Positions 55,933 through 64,000 of a DNA stretch of 64,000 nucleotides are shown here, in pieces. Source of the DNA: Candidatus Thiodiazotropha sp. (ex Epidulcina cf. delphinae) (lineage in GTDB: Bacteria > Pseudomonadota > Gammaproteobacteria > Chromatiales > Chromatiaceae); the NCBI GenBank assembly GCA_025656455.1, contig JAHXHS010000028.1, forward strand, positions 1-64,000, given 5' to 3'. The first letter of the stretch is position 1, and every line of letters begins with the position of its first letter. Below the pieces are notes generated by a model that searched no databases, was not told the DNA's origin, and saw nothing but the letters and a program-made list of their open reading frames with translations. The translations under genes were made by a program, and so were the position numbers.

Positions 55933-56198
55933 TGCTCTTCTCCGAACCGGTTGTTAATGAGTGAGATCAGGGCATCCAGGGCATCCCGCTCATCCCTGCC
56001 GTCGATTTCGAGTTTCAAAACCGAACCTTGATTGGCGGCAAGCATCATCACGCCCATGATACTCTTGCCGTTCACCCGCTGGCCGTTGCGATGCAGATAG
56101 ACGTCGCTGCTGAAACTGCTGGCACAGCTCACCAACTTGGCCGCCGCACGGGCGTGCAGGCCGAGTTTATTAATGATTTCCACCTCTTTATCTAACAT
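55929..56198 (-). CDS. ptsH: HPr-family phosphocarrier protein
   Basis: 89 residues from ATG 56198. Phospho-His in NKLGLHARAAAKLVSCAS (His15 position) and the serine site NGKSIMGVMMLAANQGS (Ser46 position), the latter a target for HprK encoded in the same cluster. It relays phosphate from EI to the EIIA proteins here (mannose-type and PtsN). Could equally be called NPr. Confidence 0.94.
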   Translation of the reverse strand: MLDKEVEIINKLGLHARAAAKLVSCASSFSSDVYLHRNGQRVNGKSIMGVMMLAANQGSVLKLEIDGRDERDALDALISLINNRFGEEQ

Positions 56199-56207
56199 GA
56201 TCAAGAT

Positions 56208-56609
56208 TCATTTGTGTTGAGTTTCACAGCAAAGAATGCCCTCCTTGCCGCCGCTGACCGCCTTTTCGGTCAGGGAGATCAGGTCAAGAGTCTGATAATT
56301 GAGGGTGCGGATCAGCATCGGCAGATTGATCCCCGAGATAACGTTCACCCGCCCTCTCTCCGCCAGTCCATAGGCGATGTTGCTCGGTGTGGCGCCATAC
56401 ATATCGGTGAAGACCAGAACTCCATCGCCTTGATCGAGTCTCGAAACCATCTCCGAGGCCAGTTCGCGCAGTTGGTCCGGATTACTCTCGATGCTCACCG
56501 ACAGGGTTTCGGTGGCGGGAAGCGACGTCCCGTCAAGCATTTTGCCAGCGGTCTCCAGCAGCGCGTCTCCGATTCTGCTGTGGGTAATGAGCAGTAGACC
56601 GATGGTCAT
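56208..56609 (-). CDS. PTS EIIA component, mannose/fructose (EIIA-Man) family
   Basis: 133 residues. EIIA-Man fold: MTIGLLLITHSRIGDALLET with His10 as phosphorylation site, DGVLVFTDMYGATPSNIAYG, and VNVISGINLPMLIRTL. No EIIB/C/D partners are encoded nearby, so a regulatory role is likely. Its start overlaps the rapZ stop by 4 bp. This rapZ-EIIA-HPr-EI order is common in beta- and gammaproteobacteria with HprK. Confidence 0.92.
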   Translation of the reverse strand: MTIGLLLITHSRIGDALLETAGKMLDGTSLPATETLSVSIESNPDQLRELASEMVSRLDQGDGVLVFTDMYGATPSNIAYGLAERGRVNVISGINLPMLIRTLNYQTLDLISLTEKAVSGGKEGILCCETQHK

Positions 56610-57472
56610 GACAGCTCCCGGTGCCGGCTCATGACATGCAGGCCGGCCTCTGCGAAGTGTTTCGCCAACCGGTCCACGAGATAGACGGAGCGGTGTTGGC
56701 CGCCGGTGCAGCCGATGGCAATGGTGAGATAACTGCGTCCATCGGCTTCAAACGCGGGTATCCACCGGCCCAGAAAGCCGGTCAAATCCGCAAGCATCCC
56801 GCTGACCTCGTCGAGGGACGACAGAAAATCCGCGACCGGTTTCTCCAGCCCGGTGTAGGGCCGGAGCTCCGCCTGCCAGTAGGGATTCGGCAGGCAGCGG
56901 GCGTCAAAGACGAAATCCACGTCTCTCGGCAAGCCATGTTTAAAACCGAACGATTCGAACAGTATCGATAGTTTCCCACCTTCCTCCCCGATGCGGTTGC
57001 GGATCAGGTCACGCAGTTCGTGAAGATTGGAATGGGTGGTATCGATACGCAGATCGGCGCTTGCGCTCAAGGGCTCCAACAGCCCACGCTCAAGCTGGAT
57101 GGCCTCCGCGAGGGATCGCTGATTATCCGTCAGCGGATGTTTCCGCCGGGTCTCGCTGAAACGTTTGATCAGCGTATCGGCCTGGGCGTCGAGAAACAAG
57201 ATGTTGCAGTCAAGGCCATGTCGACGAATATCATCGACCATGGCCGGCAGATCGGAGATCCGGTTGGGTTGGCTGCGGGCATCTATACCCACCGCGGTCT
57301 TGTTGAATATGGCTTCCGGCTCGCCAGTCAGATGATCGGCGACAGAGATCAACAGGGAGACCGGCAGATTGTCGATGCAATAGTAACCCATGTCCTCCAG
57401 GGTATGCAGGGCTATGGTCTTACCGGATCCGGACAGCCCCGTCACGATCTGCAGTTTGATTCCCGTTACCAT
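56606..57472 (-). CDS. rapZ: RNase adapter protein RapZ (P-loop ATPase)
   Basis: 288 residues. Walker A IVTGLSGSGKTIALHTLEDM near the start, then YYCIDNLPVSLL. The C-terminal domain has LFESFGFKHGLPRDVDFVFD, CLPNPYW and the conserved IGCTGGQHRSVYLVDRLA. In E. coli RapZ guides RNase E to the small RNA GlmZ and so controls GlmS. Located between hprK and the EIIA gene in one operon. Confidence 0.95.
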   Translation of the reverse strand: MVTGIKLQIVTGLSGSGKTIALHTLEDMGYYCIDNLPVSLLISVADHLTGEPEAIFNKTAVGIDARSQPNRISDLPAMVDDIRRHGLDCNILFLDAQADTLIKRFSETRRKHPLTDNQRSLAEAIQLERGLLEPLSASADLRIDTTHSNLHELRDLIRNRIGEEGGKLSILFESFGFKHGLPRDVDFVFDARCLPNPYWQAELRPYTGLEKPVADFLSSLDEVSGMLADLTGFLGRWIPAFEADGRSYLTIAIGCTGGQHRSVYLVDRLAKHFAEAGLHVMSRHRELS

Positions 57473-57480
57473 GATTAGGG

Positions 57481-58416
57481 CTATTCCTGATCGATATAGA
57501 TCTGCTGGCGATCGATAAAATCGCTGGTCGCGTTATAACCGTCGAGCATCAGCAGGTGTTGTCGCACTGCCGTTTCGACCAGGATCGCCAGGTTTCTACC
57601 CGCGGCCACCGGGAGACTCGTCTGCGGCACCTCGACGCCAAGCAGAGTGCGATATGAGTGACAGCCTTCGAGACGGTCCATGTCGTGTAGTTTCTTATCG
57701 TCAAAGTGAAGTAAATCAATGATCAAGTGTAGCTGCTTATTCGGTTTGATGGCACTGTTTCCGAACATCGCGCGAATGTTGATCAACCCCAATCCCCGTA
57801 CTTCAAGGAAATCCTGTAGCACTTTCGGACAACGACCATTTACGGTGCTGCTGCCGGTCTTGTAGAGTTCGGTGGCGTCATCGGCTATCAGCCGGTGACC
57901 ACGGGAGATCAGGTCCAAGGCAAGCTCGCTTTTACCGATCGCGGGATTTCCGCTGAGCAGCACCCCTTTGCCCAGGACCTCCATGTAGACCCCGTGCACC
58001 AACAGCTTCTCCTCCATCGGCTGACTGAAGCGCTCCAGTAAGCGGTTGATAACATGGTTGTCGGATTGCTGGGTGTGAAACAAGGCGGTGCCATTCTTTA
58101 TCGCCCACTCCTGGCACTCCGGCAATGGCTCCAGGCCATCGGTAAAGATGAGGGCGACCGGCGATGTGTTAAACAACGCCCCCAGACGTTCCTGATAGCC
58201 ATTCGCATCCCCGCTCAGCAGATGTTCCCTCTCCGGCGGCCCGATCACCTGTATCTGGCTGGGACGTATCAAATTCAGCGGTCCGGCGGGTTGCTTGCCT
58301 CCCTGCTTTTGCGGATTGAAATAGACACGGGCGCCCCCTCCCTCGCCGTTCCATTTCAGTGAAAGCTCAGTGACCAGCTCATCGTAGAGGACCTGGATAG
58401 TATAGAATGACTTCAT
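57481..58416 (-). CDS. hprK: HPr kinase/phosphorylase
   Basis: 311 residues from ATG 58416, sharing one base with the ptsN stop. C-terminal kinase domain: P-loop SGNPAIGKSELALDLISRGH (about residue 155), RLIADDATELYK, and the HprK signature EVRGLGLINIRAMFG. It phosphorylates and dephosphorylates Ser46 of HPr. Absent in enterics but usual in other Proteobacteria with this PTS cluster, where it is tied to regulation and not sugar uptake. Confidence 0.95.
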   Translation of the reverse strand: MKSFYTIQVLYDELVTELSLKWNGEGGGARVYFNPQKQGGKQPAGPLNLIRPSQIQVIGPPEREHLLSGDANGYQERLGALFNTSPVALIFTDGLEPLPECQEWAIKNGTALFHTQQSDNHVINRLLERFSQPMEEKLLVHGVYMEVLGKGVLLSGNPAIGKSELALDLISRGHRLIADDATELYKTGSSTVNGRCPKVLQDFLEVRGLGLINIRAMFGNSAIKPNKQLHLIIDLLHFDDKKLHDMDRLEGCHSYRTLLGVEVPQTSLPVAAGRNLAILVETAVRQHLLMLDGYNATSDFIDRQQIYIDQE

Positions 58417-58883
58417 CAAGCTGAGATTACGGCTTCTCGCTGCTCTATCAAAAGAAGCAGGTCATGGACCGTTTCCGCCTCGCGCAAAGTGGCGCAGAAA
58501 TCACCGTCATCAAACATCCTGGCCAATTTGGCAAGCAACTGCAGGTGTTCATCGGTAGCCTCTTCGGGGACCAACATGGCGAAAGCGAGATCAACCGGCT
58601 GATTGTCGATGGCGTCGAAGTCTATGCCCTGGGGTAGCTGAACAAAGGCGGCCACCGCCTGGGATATCTGGGGCATGCGGGCATGGGGCAGGGCGATCCC
58701 CTTACCCAGACCCGTGCTGCCGAGCCGCTCACGCTCCAGGAGGGCATCGAATACCTGGTCCTGGCTGAGATTCGGAACAGACTCGGCCAAGCGCTGGCCG
58801 AGCTGTTCCAATACGCGTTTCTTACTGGCTGCCTCCACGCCGCAGCCGATCCGTTCTTCAAGAAGATATCCTTCGGGAAACAT
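58416..58883 (-). CDS. ptsN: Nitrogen-regulatory PTS protein EIIA-Ntr
   Basis: 155 residues. Phospho-His in GLGKGIALPHARMPQ (about residue 68), and the fold pattern of fructose-type EIIA (LAFAMLVPEEATDEHLQLLAKL). Regulates potassium uptake, PtsN-linked stress and sigma-54 processes in other bacteria. Lies 30 bp after hpf in the rpoN operon, upstream of hprK. Confidence 0.95.
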   Translation of the reverse strand: MFPEGYLLEERIGCGVEAASKKRVLEQLGQRLAESVPNLSQDQVFDALLERERLGSTGLGKGIALPHARMPQISQAVAAFVQLPQGIDFDAIDNQPVDLAFAMLVPEEATDEHLQLLAKLARMFDDGDFCATLREAETVHDLLLLIEQREAVISA

Positions 58884-58912
58884 GGAGACCTCGCCAGTTC
58901 TATCGTCCGTTA

Positions 58913-59233
58913 TTATTCGGTCGCGTACTTCGCACCGCTACCGGCACGGTGACTTTTCATCTTTTCCTTGTGCTTGAGCACCTGTCTGTCCAATTTATCG
59001 GTAAGCACATCAATGGCTGCATACATATCTTCCTGGACGGAATCGGCGAAAACACTGGCACCGTTCACTTGCATGGTGGCTTCTGCCTTTTGTCTCATTT
59101 TCTCCACGCTCAGGATAACGTGCACATTGATCACATTATCGAAATGGCGCTCAAGACGCTCGAACTTATTGTCAACATAGCTCTTCAAGGCATTAGATAC
59201 ATCCACATGATGACCGGTCACGCTTATTTGCAT
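58913..59233 (-). CDS. hpf: Ribosome hibernation-promoting factor (short form)
   Basis: 106 residues. MQISVTGHHVDVSNALKSYV start, the DVLTDKLDRQVLKHKEKMK ending, and the basic patches of the HPF/YfiA family; no C-terminal dimerisation domain of long HPF. Binds the 30S decoding region and stabilises inactive ribosome dimers in stationary phase. Start ATG 59233 follows AGGAG. Part of the rpoN operon. Confidence 0.95.
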   Translation of the reverse strand: MQISVTGHHVDVSNALKSYVDNKFERLERHFDNVINVHVILSVEKMRQKAEATMQVNGASVFADSVQEDMYAAIDVLTDKLDRQVLKHKEKMKSHRAGSGAKYATE

Positions 59234-59258
59234 AATTTTCTCCTTTACTTAGATGAGG

Positions 59259-59405
59259 TTACTCATCACCCTGCCTGACATAAGAAAACGGTACAGGGGA
59301 TATGCCAACTTCAGCGCAAGCTGTCTCAAGATCCGGGTTTGCCTCGTGCATTGCTGCATCCGCAAGCGGCTTGACGGTTGACAACTTATCGATCTGAATC
59401 GCCAT
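59259..59405 (-). CDS. 48-residue small protein between rpoN and hpf
   Basis: ATG 59405 is preceded by TAGGAGAAA, in which the rpoN stop codon forms part of an excellent ribosome binding site. Translation MAIQIDKLSTVKPLADAAMH, followed by an acidic middle (EANPDLETACAEVG) and ending VPFSYVRQGDE; TAA at 59259. No transmembrane segment or motif that I recognise; one cysteine. The tight coupling to rpoN and the clean start argue that it is a real gene. Function unknown; co-expression with sigma-54 and hpf is likely. Confidence 0.6.
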   Translation of the reverse strand: MAIQIDKLSTVKPLADAAMHEANPDLETACAEVGISPVPFSYVRQGDE

Positions 59406-59411
59406 TTTCTC

Positions 59412-60899
59412 CTATATCAGACGCTTACGCTCGTTCGATGGCGGAATGCCCATCGACTCGCGGTATTTCGCCACTGTCCGGCGGGCCACTTTGATACCCT
59501 GATCAGACAATATAGCGGCAATTTTGTTGTCACTGAGAGGCTTGTTGGGCTTCTCGGCGGCAATCAGTTTCTTTATCAATGCGCGGATGGCGGTTGAGGA
59601 GCACTCACCGCCGGCGCTGGTGGCGACGTGGCTGGAGAAAAAATACTTGAACTCCAGCGTGCCTCGCGGGGTATGCATGTATTTCTGGGTAGTGACCCGC
59701 GATATGGTCGATTCATGCATCTCCAGCGCCTCGGCGATATCCCGCAATACCAGGGGTTTCATCGCCTCCGCTCCATGTTCAAAAAAACCGCGTTGATATT
59801 CGACGATTTTACTCGCCACCCGCAAAATAGTCTCGTTTCTGCTCATCAGGCTTTTGATGAACCAACGCGCCTCCTGCAAGTGATTCTTCAGAAAGGTGTT
59901 GTCCTCGCTCTGATCCGCCCGCCTGATCAGGTTCGCATAGTCATTATTGACCCTCAGCTTGGGGGTGACCTCGCCATTCAGCTCCACCAGCCAGCGGCCA
60001 TTGCGTTTGCTGACAAACACATCCGGGATGACATATTCAGGCTCACTGTTGGCGATCAGGGTGCCAGGGTGGGGATTGAGGGTGCGAATCAGTCGCATCA
60101 CGGCCGCGAGCGCTGCCTCATCGATCTTCAGGCGACGCATGATCTGATGCTGGCCTTGCCCGACCAGGAGGTTGAAATGGTCCCGGCAGAGCCTGATCGC
60201 CATTTCCACATCAGGTGTCGTCTCCGGGAGCTGGCGCAACTGGATAAGCAGGCAATCCCGCGGACCCTGAGCACCCACGCCGGGGGGATCGAAGGCTTGG
60301 ATCCGGTGCAATACGGCCTCCACATCTTCCAGGGTCACCTCCTCCCCCCCCAGGGATTGGTGGATCTCCTCCAGACTGCCGGTGAAATAGCCATCCTCGT
60401 TGATGCTGTCGATCAGGGTGGTGGCGATGAGCATATCCAATGGCGAGAAAGGGGTCAGGTTCATTTGCCATATCAGGTGGTCACGCAGGGTCAGCGAGCC
60501 GCCGCGATGCATCAGATAGTCGTTATCGCCCGCTTCACCGCCACCGCCGGAGCCGGGCAGGTAGCTATCATAGATATCGGTCCATTCACTATCGACAGGT
60601 AGCTCTTCCGATAGTTGCGGGGCATCGGTCTGAACCTCGCTTTCATTGTTGATATCGTTCGCCTTGACTTCGTTGCCGGACGCCTGCTCCGAACTCCCAC
60701 GCTCACGGGACTCAGCCTCTGTCGTTGAGCCGCGCTGGCTGAAATCCTCCTCGCCCTCCAGCATGGGATTGGTCTCCAGCACCTCCTGCACCTCCTGGCT
60801 GAGGTCGAGCGCGGAGAGCTGCAGCAGGCGTATTGCCTGCTGCAACTGTGGGGTCATGGTAAGATGTTGTCCGAGTCGGAGTTGCAGCGCCTGCTTCAT
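59412..60899 (-). CDS. rpoN: RNA polymerase sigma-54 factor
   Basis: 495 residues. Region I Gln-rich start (MKQALQLRLGQHLTMTPQLQ), an acidic linker around 60-125, the core-binding part, the HTH near 370-390, and the C-terminal RpoN box KVARRTVAKYRESMGIP. It directs transcription from -24/-12 promoters together with enhancer-binding ATPases. Position after lptB and before hpf-ptsN is the standard order. Confidence 0.97.
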   Translation of the reverse strand: MKQALQLRLGQHLTMTPQLQQAIRLLQLSALDLSQEVQEVLETNPMLEGEEDFSQRGSTTEAESRERGSSEQASGNEVKANDINNESEVQTDAPQLSEELPVDSEWTDIYDSYLPGSGGGGEAGDNDYLMHRGGSLTLRDHLIWQMNLTPFSPLDMLIATTLIDSINEDGYFTGSLEEIHQSLGGEEVTLEDVEAVLHRIQAFDPPGVGAQGPRDCLLIQLRQLPETTPDVEMAIRLCRDHFNLLVGQGQHQIMRRLKIDEAALAAVMRLIRTLNPHPGTLIANSEPEYVIPDVFVSKRNGRWLVELNGEVTPKLRVNNDYANLIRRADQSEDNTFLKNHLQEARWFIKSLMSRNETILRVASKIVEYQRGFFEHGAEAMKPLVLRDIAEALEMHESTISRVTTQKYMHTPRGTLEFKYFFSSHVATSAGGECSSTAIRALIKKLIAAEKPNKPLSDNKIAAILSDQGIKVARRTVAKYRESMGIPPSNERKRLI

Positions 60900-61211
60900 C
60901 GCAGAGATATCTTTGGACCTGGTATGTTATTTGTATGTCTTTAACTTCATTCTAGCCAAAAAAAACCGGCTACGTAACAGAATCTTGCTCGCGGGGACTC
61001 ATTCTCACCTTTAGTCGGTTCAATTTACATATAAGCCAGAAACAGGTCTTTATAACGCAAAGCACGCAGAGAAAAGCCATGAACGCAAAGCTAATAGATT
61101 GATTTATCTAAATTCTTTGTGTCCTTTGCGTTTCATAGCGATCTTTGCGTTATATTTTTCTGCGTTTCCGGATGGACACTACACTAACCATGCTACAGAC
61201 ACGATAAAACA
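60900..61211. repeat. Intergenic gap between lptB and rpoN with an inverted CGCAAAG-type repeat
   Basis: 312 bp without a gene. From 61052 to 61152 lies an imperfect inverted repeat (TAACGCAAAGCACGCAGAGA and the counter-arm CTTTGCGTTATATTTTTCTG), related to the one at 19400-19493. The gap separates the lpt block from rpoN, so rpoN may have its own promoter here. Confidence 0.65.
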
Positions 61212-61937
61212 CTACATGGAAAAATTCTCGCCAAGATAGACGGTGCGAACCTCCTTGTTGGCCAGGATCTCATCAGTGTCGCCCTCGGCCAGCACCCGGC
61301 CGTTGCTGATGATGTAGGCCCGGTCGCAAATATCGAGGGTCTCTCTGACATTGTGGTCCGTGATCAGCACGCCTATCCCTAACGCCTTGAGATGTTGAAT
61401 GATTTTCTTGATTTCGATGACCGCGATCGGGTCCACGCCGGCAAAGGGTTCGTCCAGCAGAATGAATCGGGGTTGCATGGAGAGGGCGCGAGCTATCTCC
61501 AACCGCCTGCGCTCACCACCTGAGAGACTCATCGCCAAGCTCTCGCGTAAGTGGACAATACCGAACTCCGTCAATAGCTGGTCGCACCTCTCCCGGCGAC
61601 CGGCGCCATCCAGATCCCGGCGGGTTTCCAGAATCGCCAGAATATTCTGCTCCACGCTCAAGCGCCGGAAAATAGAGGGCTCCTGGGCCAGATACCCAAT
61701 GCCGAAGCGGGCACGTTTATGCATCGCCAGGTCCGTCAGTTCCTCGCCATCGAGGAATATCCGTCCCTGATCCGCCTGGATCAACCCCACGATCATATAG
61801 AAACTGGTGGTTTTACCTGCCCCGTTCGGGCCTAACAAACCCACTACTTCACCGCTGTTGACGGTTAGGGAGACGCCGTCAACCACCTTTCGCTTGCGAT
61901 ACTGCTTTTGCAGTGCCTCGGCTTGCAGCAGGCTCAT
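61212..61937 (-). CDS. lptB: LPS export ATP-binding protein
   Basis: 241 residues. ABC ATPase: Walker [17 protein letters not shown], signature [16 protein letters not shown], Walker [20 protein letters not shown], and a C-terminal YLGENFSM as in LptB. It powers extraction of lipopolysaccharide from the inner membrane with LptFG. Overlaps lptA by 4 bp. Confidence 0.97.
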   Translation of the reverse strand: MSLLQAEALQKQYRKRKVVDGVSLTVNSGEVVGLLGPNGAGKTTSFYMIVGLIQADQGRIFLDGEELTDLAMHKRARFGIGYLAQEPSIFRRLSVEQNILAILETRRDLDGAGRRERCDQLLTEFGIVHLRESLAMSLSGGERRRLEIARALSMQPRFILLDEPFAGVDPIAVIEIKKIIQHLKALGIGVLITDHNVRETLDICDRAYIISNGRVLAEGDTDEILANKEVRTVYLGENFSM

Positions 61938-62449
61938 GGGGCGGTTTTCCGCTCGGGTTCGATGACCACCTGTATACGCTGTTTGCCTTCCGCGCTGGCG
62001 CCCGCTCTGACCGTGGCGTTGGTGCGATTGTAGATAATCCGGTCGCTTTTGAAGCGGCTCCCCCCTTGTTCAAGGACGGCCTCGTCGATCAGCACGATTT
62101 CATCACGCTCGGCATACAGCTCCATCCGCCTGGCTTCGCCCCGGATCTCCTCTGCATCACCCTCCGCCGGACGACGGAAACGGCTAGGCTCTCCTTCACA
62201 GATAATCTTCTCCATCTTGCCTTGACGGCGGTGAATCCACAGCCGATCGGCCCACAGCTCCAGGCTGCCCTGGGAGATCTCCACGTTCCCCTCGTAGAGA
62301 ATCACCCCCGTCGACTCATCGATAGAGAGGCTGTCCGCTTCCAACTGCATGGGCTGATCGCTATCACCGCCCAGCGCCAAGACCTGCGGCGATAGGCAAA
62401 GCATCAGCGATGAGACGATCAAGCTAATGATTTTTCTACTCAAAATCAT
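61934..62449 (-). CDS. lptA: Periplasmic LPS transport protein LptA
   Basis: 171 residues with a signal peptide ([16 protein letters not shown]). OstA/LptA beta-jellyroll domain: [40 protein letters not shown], and [20 protein letters not shown]. Forms the periplasmic bridge for LPS between LptC and LptDE. Overlaps lptC by 14 bp and lptB by 4 bp. Confidence 0.94.
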   Translation of the reverse strand: MILSRKIISLIVSSLMLCLSPQVLALGGDSDQPMQLEADSLSIDESTGVILYEGNVEISQGSLELWADRLWIHRRQGKMEKIICEGEPSRFRRPAEGDAEEIRGEARRMELYAERDEIVLIDEAVLEQGGSRFKSDRIIYNRTNATVRAGASAEGKQRIQVVIEPERKTAP

Positions 62450-62999
62450 GGTATCCCCGTACTTGGCGCAACAGCTTCAGGCGCATTGGTCGATCCAGCC
62501 ATGCCTCCATACCCTGCGCCGTCACCCACTGGCCATCGCTTTCGATGCGAACCGCCCGCGGGGTGGAAGCGAACTCGGTGCGCAACGCCACGGTCAGATC
62601 CCGGGTGGTGACACGGTAAGGCGCTAGATCGGCATTACCGGGACGCTCTAGGGTGACGTTACCGGGAAAAAAGAGCGTCTCATCACCGCTCCTTGCGATC
62701 CCCTCCTCCGCCCGCATCGTCCAGGGCGGCGACGCCGGATTGAATTGCATCAGAAGCGGGCGTTGCAGCTCAGTGATCCCTGGCTGTTCAAAATGCCGCA
62801 TCCCAGGCGTCACCATCTTCCGCTTCAGCAGGCCGTTTTCGTCATAGGTCCACACCACCAGACCTTCGGCATAGGCATCAGGAGAGGTCCCGGCGGCACG
62901 CGGCGGCTTCTCGGGGGAACGGCCTATTTCATTCATCCACCAGCCCAGGCTCAGCAACCCAGCAAGCATTAGCAGGATACCGAGCAGCCGGCGCTTCAA
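62436..62999 (-). CDS. lptC: LPS export protein LptC
   Basis: 187 residues. One N-terminal transmembrane helix (LLGILLMLAGLLSLGWWMNE), then a periplasmic jellyroll domain (LVVWTYDENGLLKRKMVTPG, YRVTTRDLTVALRTEFASTP). It hands LPS from the LptBFG transporter to LptA. Overlaps kdsC and lptA on either side. Confidence 0.93.
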   Translation of the reverse strand: MKRRLLGILLMLAGLLSLGWWMNEIGRSPEKPPRAAGTSPDAYAEGLVVWTYDENGLLKRKMVTPGMRHFEQPGITELQRPLLMQFNPASPPWTMRAEEGIARSGDETLFFPGNVTLERPGNADLAPYRVTTRDLTVALRTEFASTPRAVRIESDGQWVTAQGMEAWLDRPMRLKLLRQVRGYHDFE

Positions 63000-63517
63000 A
63001 GATAGCTTTCCAACTCAGCCTGAAGGTTCCCTTGAGCCTCCAGCACCATTTCACAGACATCCCGGCCGGCCCCACGGCCGCCGGCGTGCGGCGTCTGCCA
63101 GTGGGCATGTTGCACGACAAAGGGATGGGCGTCGTTCACTGCAATGGCCAGACCTACCCGGCGCATGATCGGCAGGTCCACCACATCGTCTCCCACATAG
63201 GCCACCTGACCGTCCTCCAGCCCCAGCTTGTCACGCAGCTCCTCGTAGGCTGGGAGTTTATCCTGCTTGCCTTGATAGACATGCTCGATACCCAGACTCT
63301 CCATGCGAATGCGCACCACTTCCGAGGTGCGGCCGGTGATGATGCCGATCAGGACGCCCGATTTCTGCAGCATCTTCATGCCATGGCCGTCCCTGGAGTT
63401 GAAGGCCTTGTACTCCTGACCGTCGTCACCCAGAAACAGGCTGCCGTCTGTGAGCACCCCGTCGACATCGAAAATCACCAGCCTGACGCCACTGGCCTTA
63501 GTATAAATATCCTGCAC
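62996..63517 (-). CDS. kdsC: 3-deoxy-manno-octulosonate-8-phosphatase
   Basis: 173 residues. HAD phosphatase type C0: LVIFDVDGVLTDGSLFLGDD (nucleophile and acid Asp), GIITGRTSEVVRIR, KQDKLPAYEEL and VGDDVVDLPIMRRVGLAIAV. It dephosphorylates KDO-8-phosphate for LPS core synthesis. kdsD lies 9 bp upstream. Confidence 0.96.
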   Translation of the reverse strand: MQDIYTKASGVRLVIFDVDGVLTDGSLFLGDDGQEYKAFNSRDGHGMKMLQKSGVLIGIITGRTSEVVRIRMESLGIEHVYQGKQDKLPAYEELRDKLGLEDGQVAYVGDDVVDLPIMRRVGLAIAVNDAHPFVVQHAHWQTPHAGGRGAGRDVCEMVLEAQGNLQAELESYL

Positions 63518-63526
63518 CTGAACCTC

Positions 63527-64000
63527 CTACATTACCCCGGCTCGCAAAAGATCGTGCATATTGAACGCCCCGATCAGCCGCTGCTCGCCATCCACCACCA
63601 GCAGGCCGTTTATCTTTTTCTCATCCATCAGCTGCAGCGCCTCAGCGGCAAGCATCTCGGGTGACGCGGTAATGCAGCTTGCCGTCATCACCTCACTCAC
63701 CCGCACATGGTGAATATCGATCGGTTTATTGAGCGTGCGCCGCAAGTCCCCGTCGGTATAGACGCCGACCGCACGATCTTCCCGGTCGACGATGGCGGTC
63801 ATCCCGAGTCCCTTGCCAGACATCACCGCCAACGCTTCATGAAGCGTTGCCTCAAGACCCACCCTGGGCAGAGTCTCTCCTGTGTGCATGATATCACCGA
63901 CATGCAACAACAGGCGCCTGCCCAGTGCGCCGCCTGGGTGGGACAAGGCAAAATCCTGCGCGGTAAAGCCGCGGGCCTGCAGCAGCGCCACAGCCATGGC
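63527..64000 (-). CDS. kdsD: Arabinose-5-phosphate isomerase, C-terminal part (runs off the window)
   Basis: At least 156 residues of the C-terminal half are in the window; the N-terminal SIS sugar-isomerase domain lies beyond 64000. Visible are the end of the SIS domain (AVALLQARGFTAQDFALSHP then GGALGRRLLL) and two CBS domains (VGDIMHTGETLPRV..., VSEVMTASCITASPEMLAAE). It converts ribulose-5-phosphate to arabinose-5-phosphate, the first step to KDO. Upstream gene of the kdsD-kdsC-lptC-lptA-lptB run. Confidence 0.94.
   Translation of the reverse strand, partial: AMAVALLQARGFTAQDFALSHPGGALGRRLLLHVGDIMHTGETLPRVGLEATLHEALAVMSGKGLGMTAIVDREDRAVGVYTDGDLRRTLNKPIDIHHVRVSEVMTASCITASPEMLAAEALQLMDEKKINGLLVVDGEQRLIGAFNMHDLLRAGVM

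Overview
The window reads as chromosome of a gammaproteobacterium, with GC well above 50% in the core genes. The conserved blocks are typical of the Chromatiales / sulfur-oxidiser / Pseudomonas side of the class: groES-groEL...fxsA...cutA-dsbD...aroQ-accB-accC-prmA-DUF3426-dusB-fis-purH-purD, and kdsD-kdsC-lptC-lptA-lptB-rpoN-hpf-ptsN-hprK-rapZ-PTS. A CIRCE element in front of groES, an HprK/RapZ/PTS-Ntr cluster and a PEP-CTERM protein fit that placement. A genus cannot be fixed from the sequence alone.

Accessory left arm, about 1-9,300. It starts in the end of an IS256-type element that cut the first codons of a tyrosine recombinase. It then holds an integron-like module: a VOC-protein gene cassette with a recognisable attC, a frameshifted IS91-type transposase, and a divergent IntI-type integrase split by a 281-bp MITE. 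Removing the MITE plus one TA restores the integrase frame exactly. Next come a GIY-YIG remnant inside palindromic repeats, a response regulator, a small XRE regulator, a 30-codon hsdM remnant, a Fic gene overlapping a small partner-like ORF, a RelE/HTH toxin-antitoxin pair and a yefM-yoeB pair with its operator. This looks like a decayed defence/mobility island.

Core block 1, about 9,360-24,870: a zinc-finger protein, ilvE, glnE, a membrane-anchored FMN glutamate-synthase-like protein coupled to an acetolactate-synthase-like ThDP enzyme, a CZB chemoreceptor, groEL/groES, an FKBP isomerase, ppk2, fxsA and a CsgG-like lipoprotein. Two back-to-back non-coding elements with terminal inverted repeats fill 24,907-25,507.

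Core block 2, about 25,533-40,550: cutA, a DsbD with two N-terminal alpha domains, aroQ-accBC, prmA, a DUF3426 protein, dusB-fis, purH, a purD fused in frame to a VanZ-like membrane domain, and glgP.

Surface/polysaccharide region, about 40,900-54,000: a PEP-CTERM protein, two SGNH hydrolases, a methyltransferase, an O-antigen-ligase-like protein, and a carbamoyltransferase-SxtJ-DUF5989-SGNH operon. Beside it lies a carAB pair whose sequence is of the eukaryotic CAD / CPSase-I type rather than the usual gammaproteobacterial type. This suggests, as inference, a dedicated carbamoyl-phosphate supply for glycan carbamoylation. More copies of the MITE families lie here.

Right arm, 54,199-64,000, all on the minus strand: the nitrogen-PTS/sigma-54 cluster with an extra 48-codon gene between rpoN and hpf, then lptB-lptA-lptC-kdsC-kdsD. 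kdsD runs off the window. No tRNA, rRNA or CRISPR array was seen.
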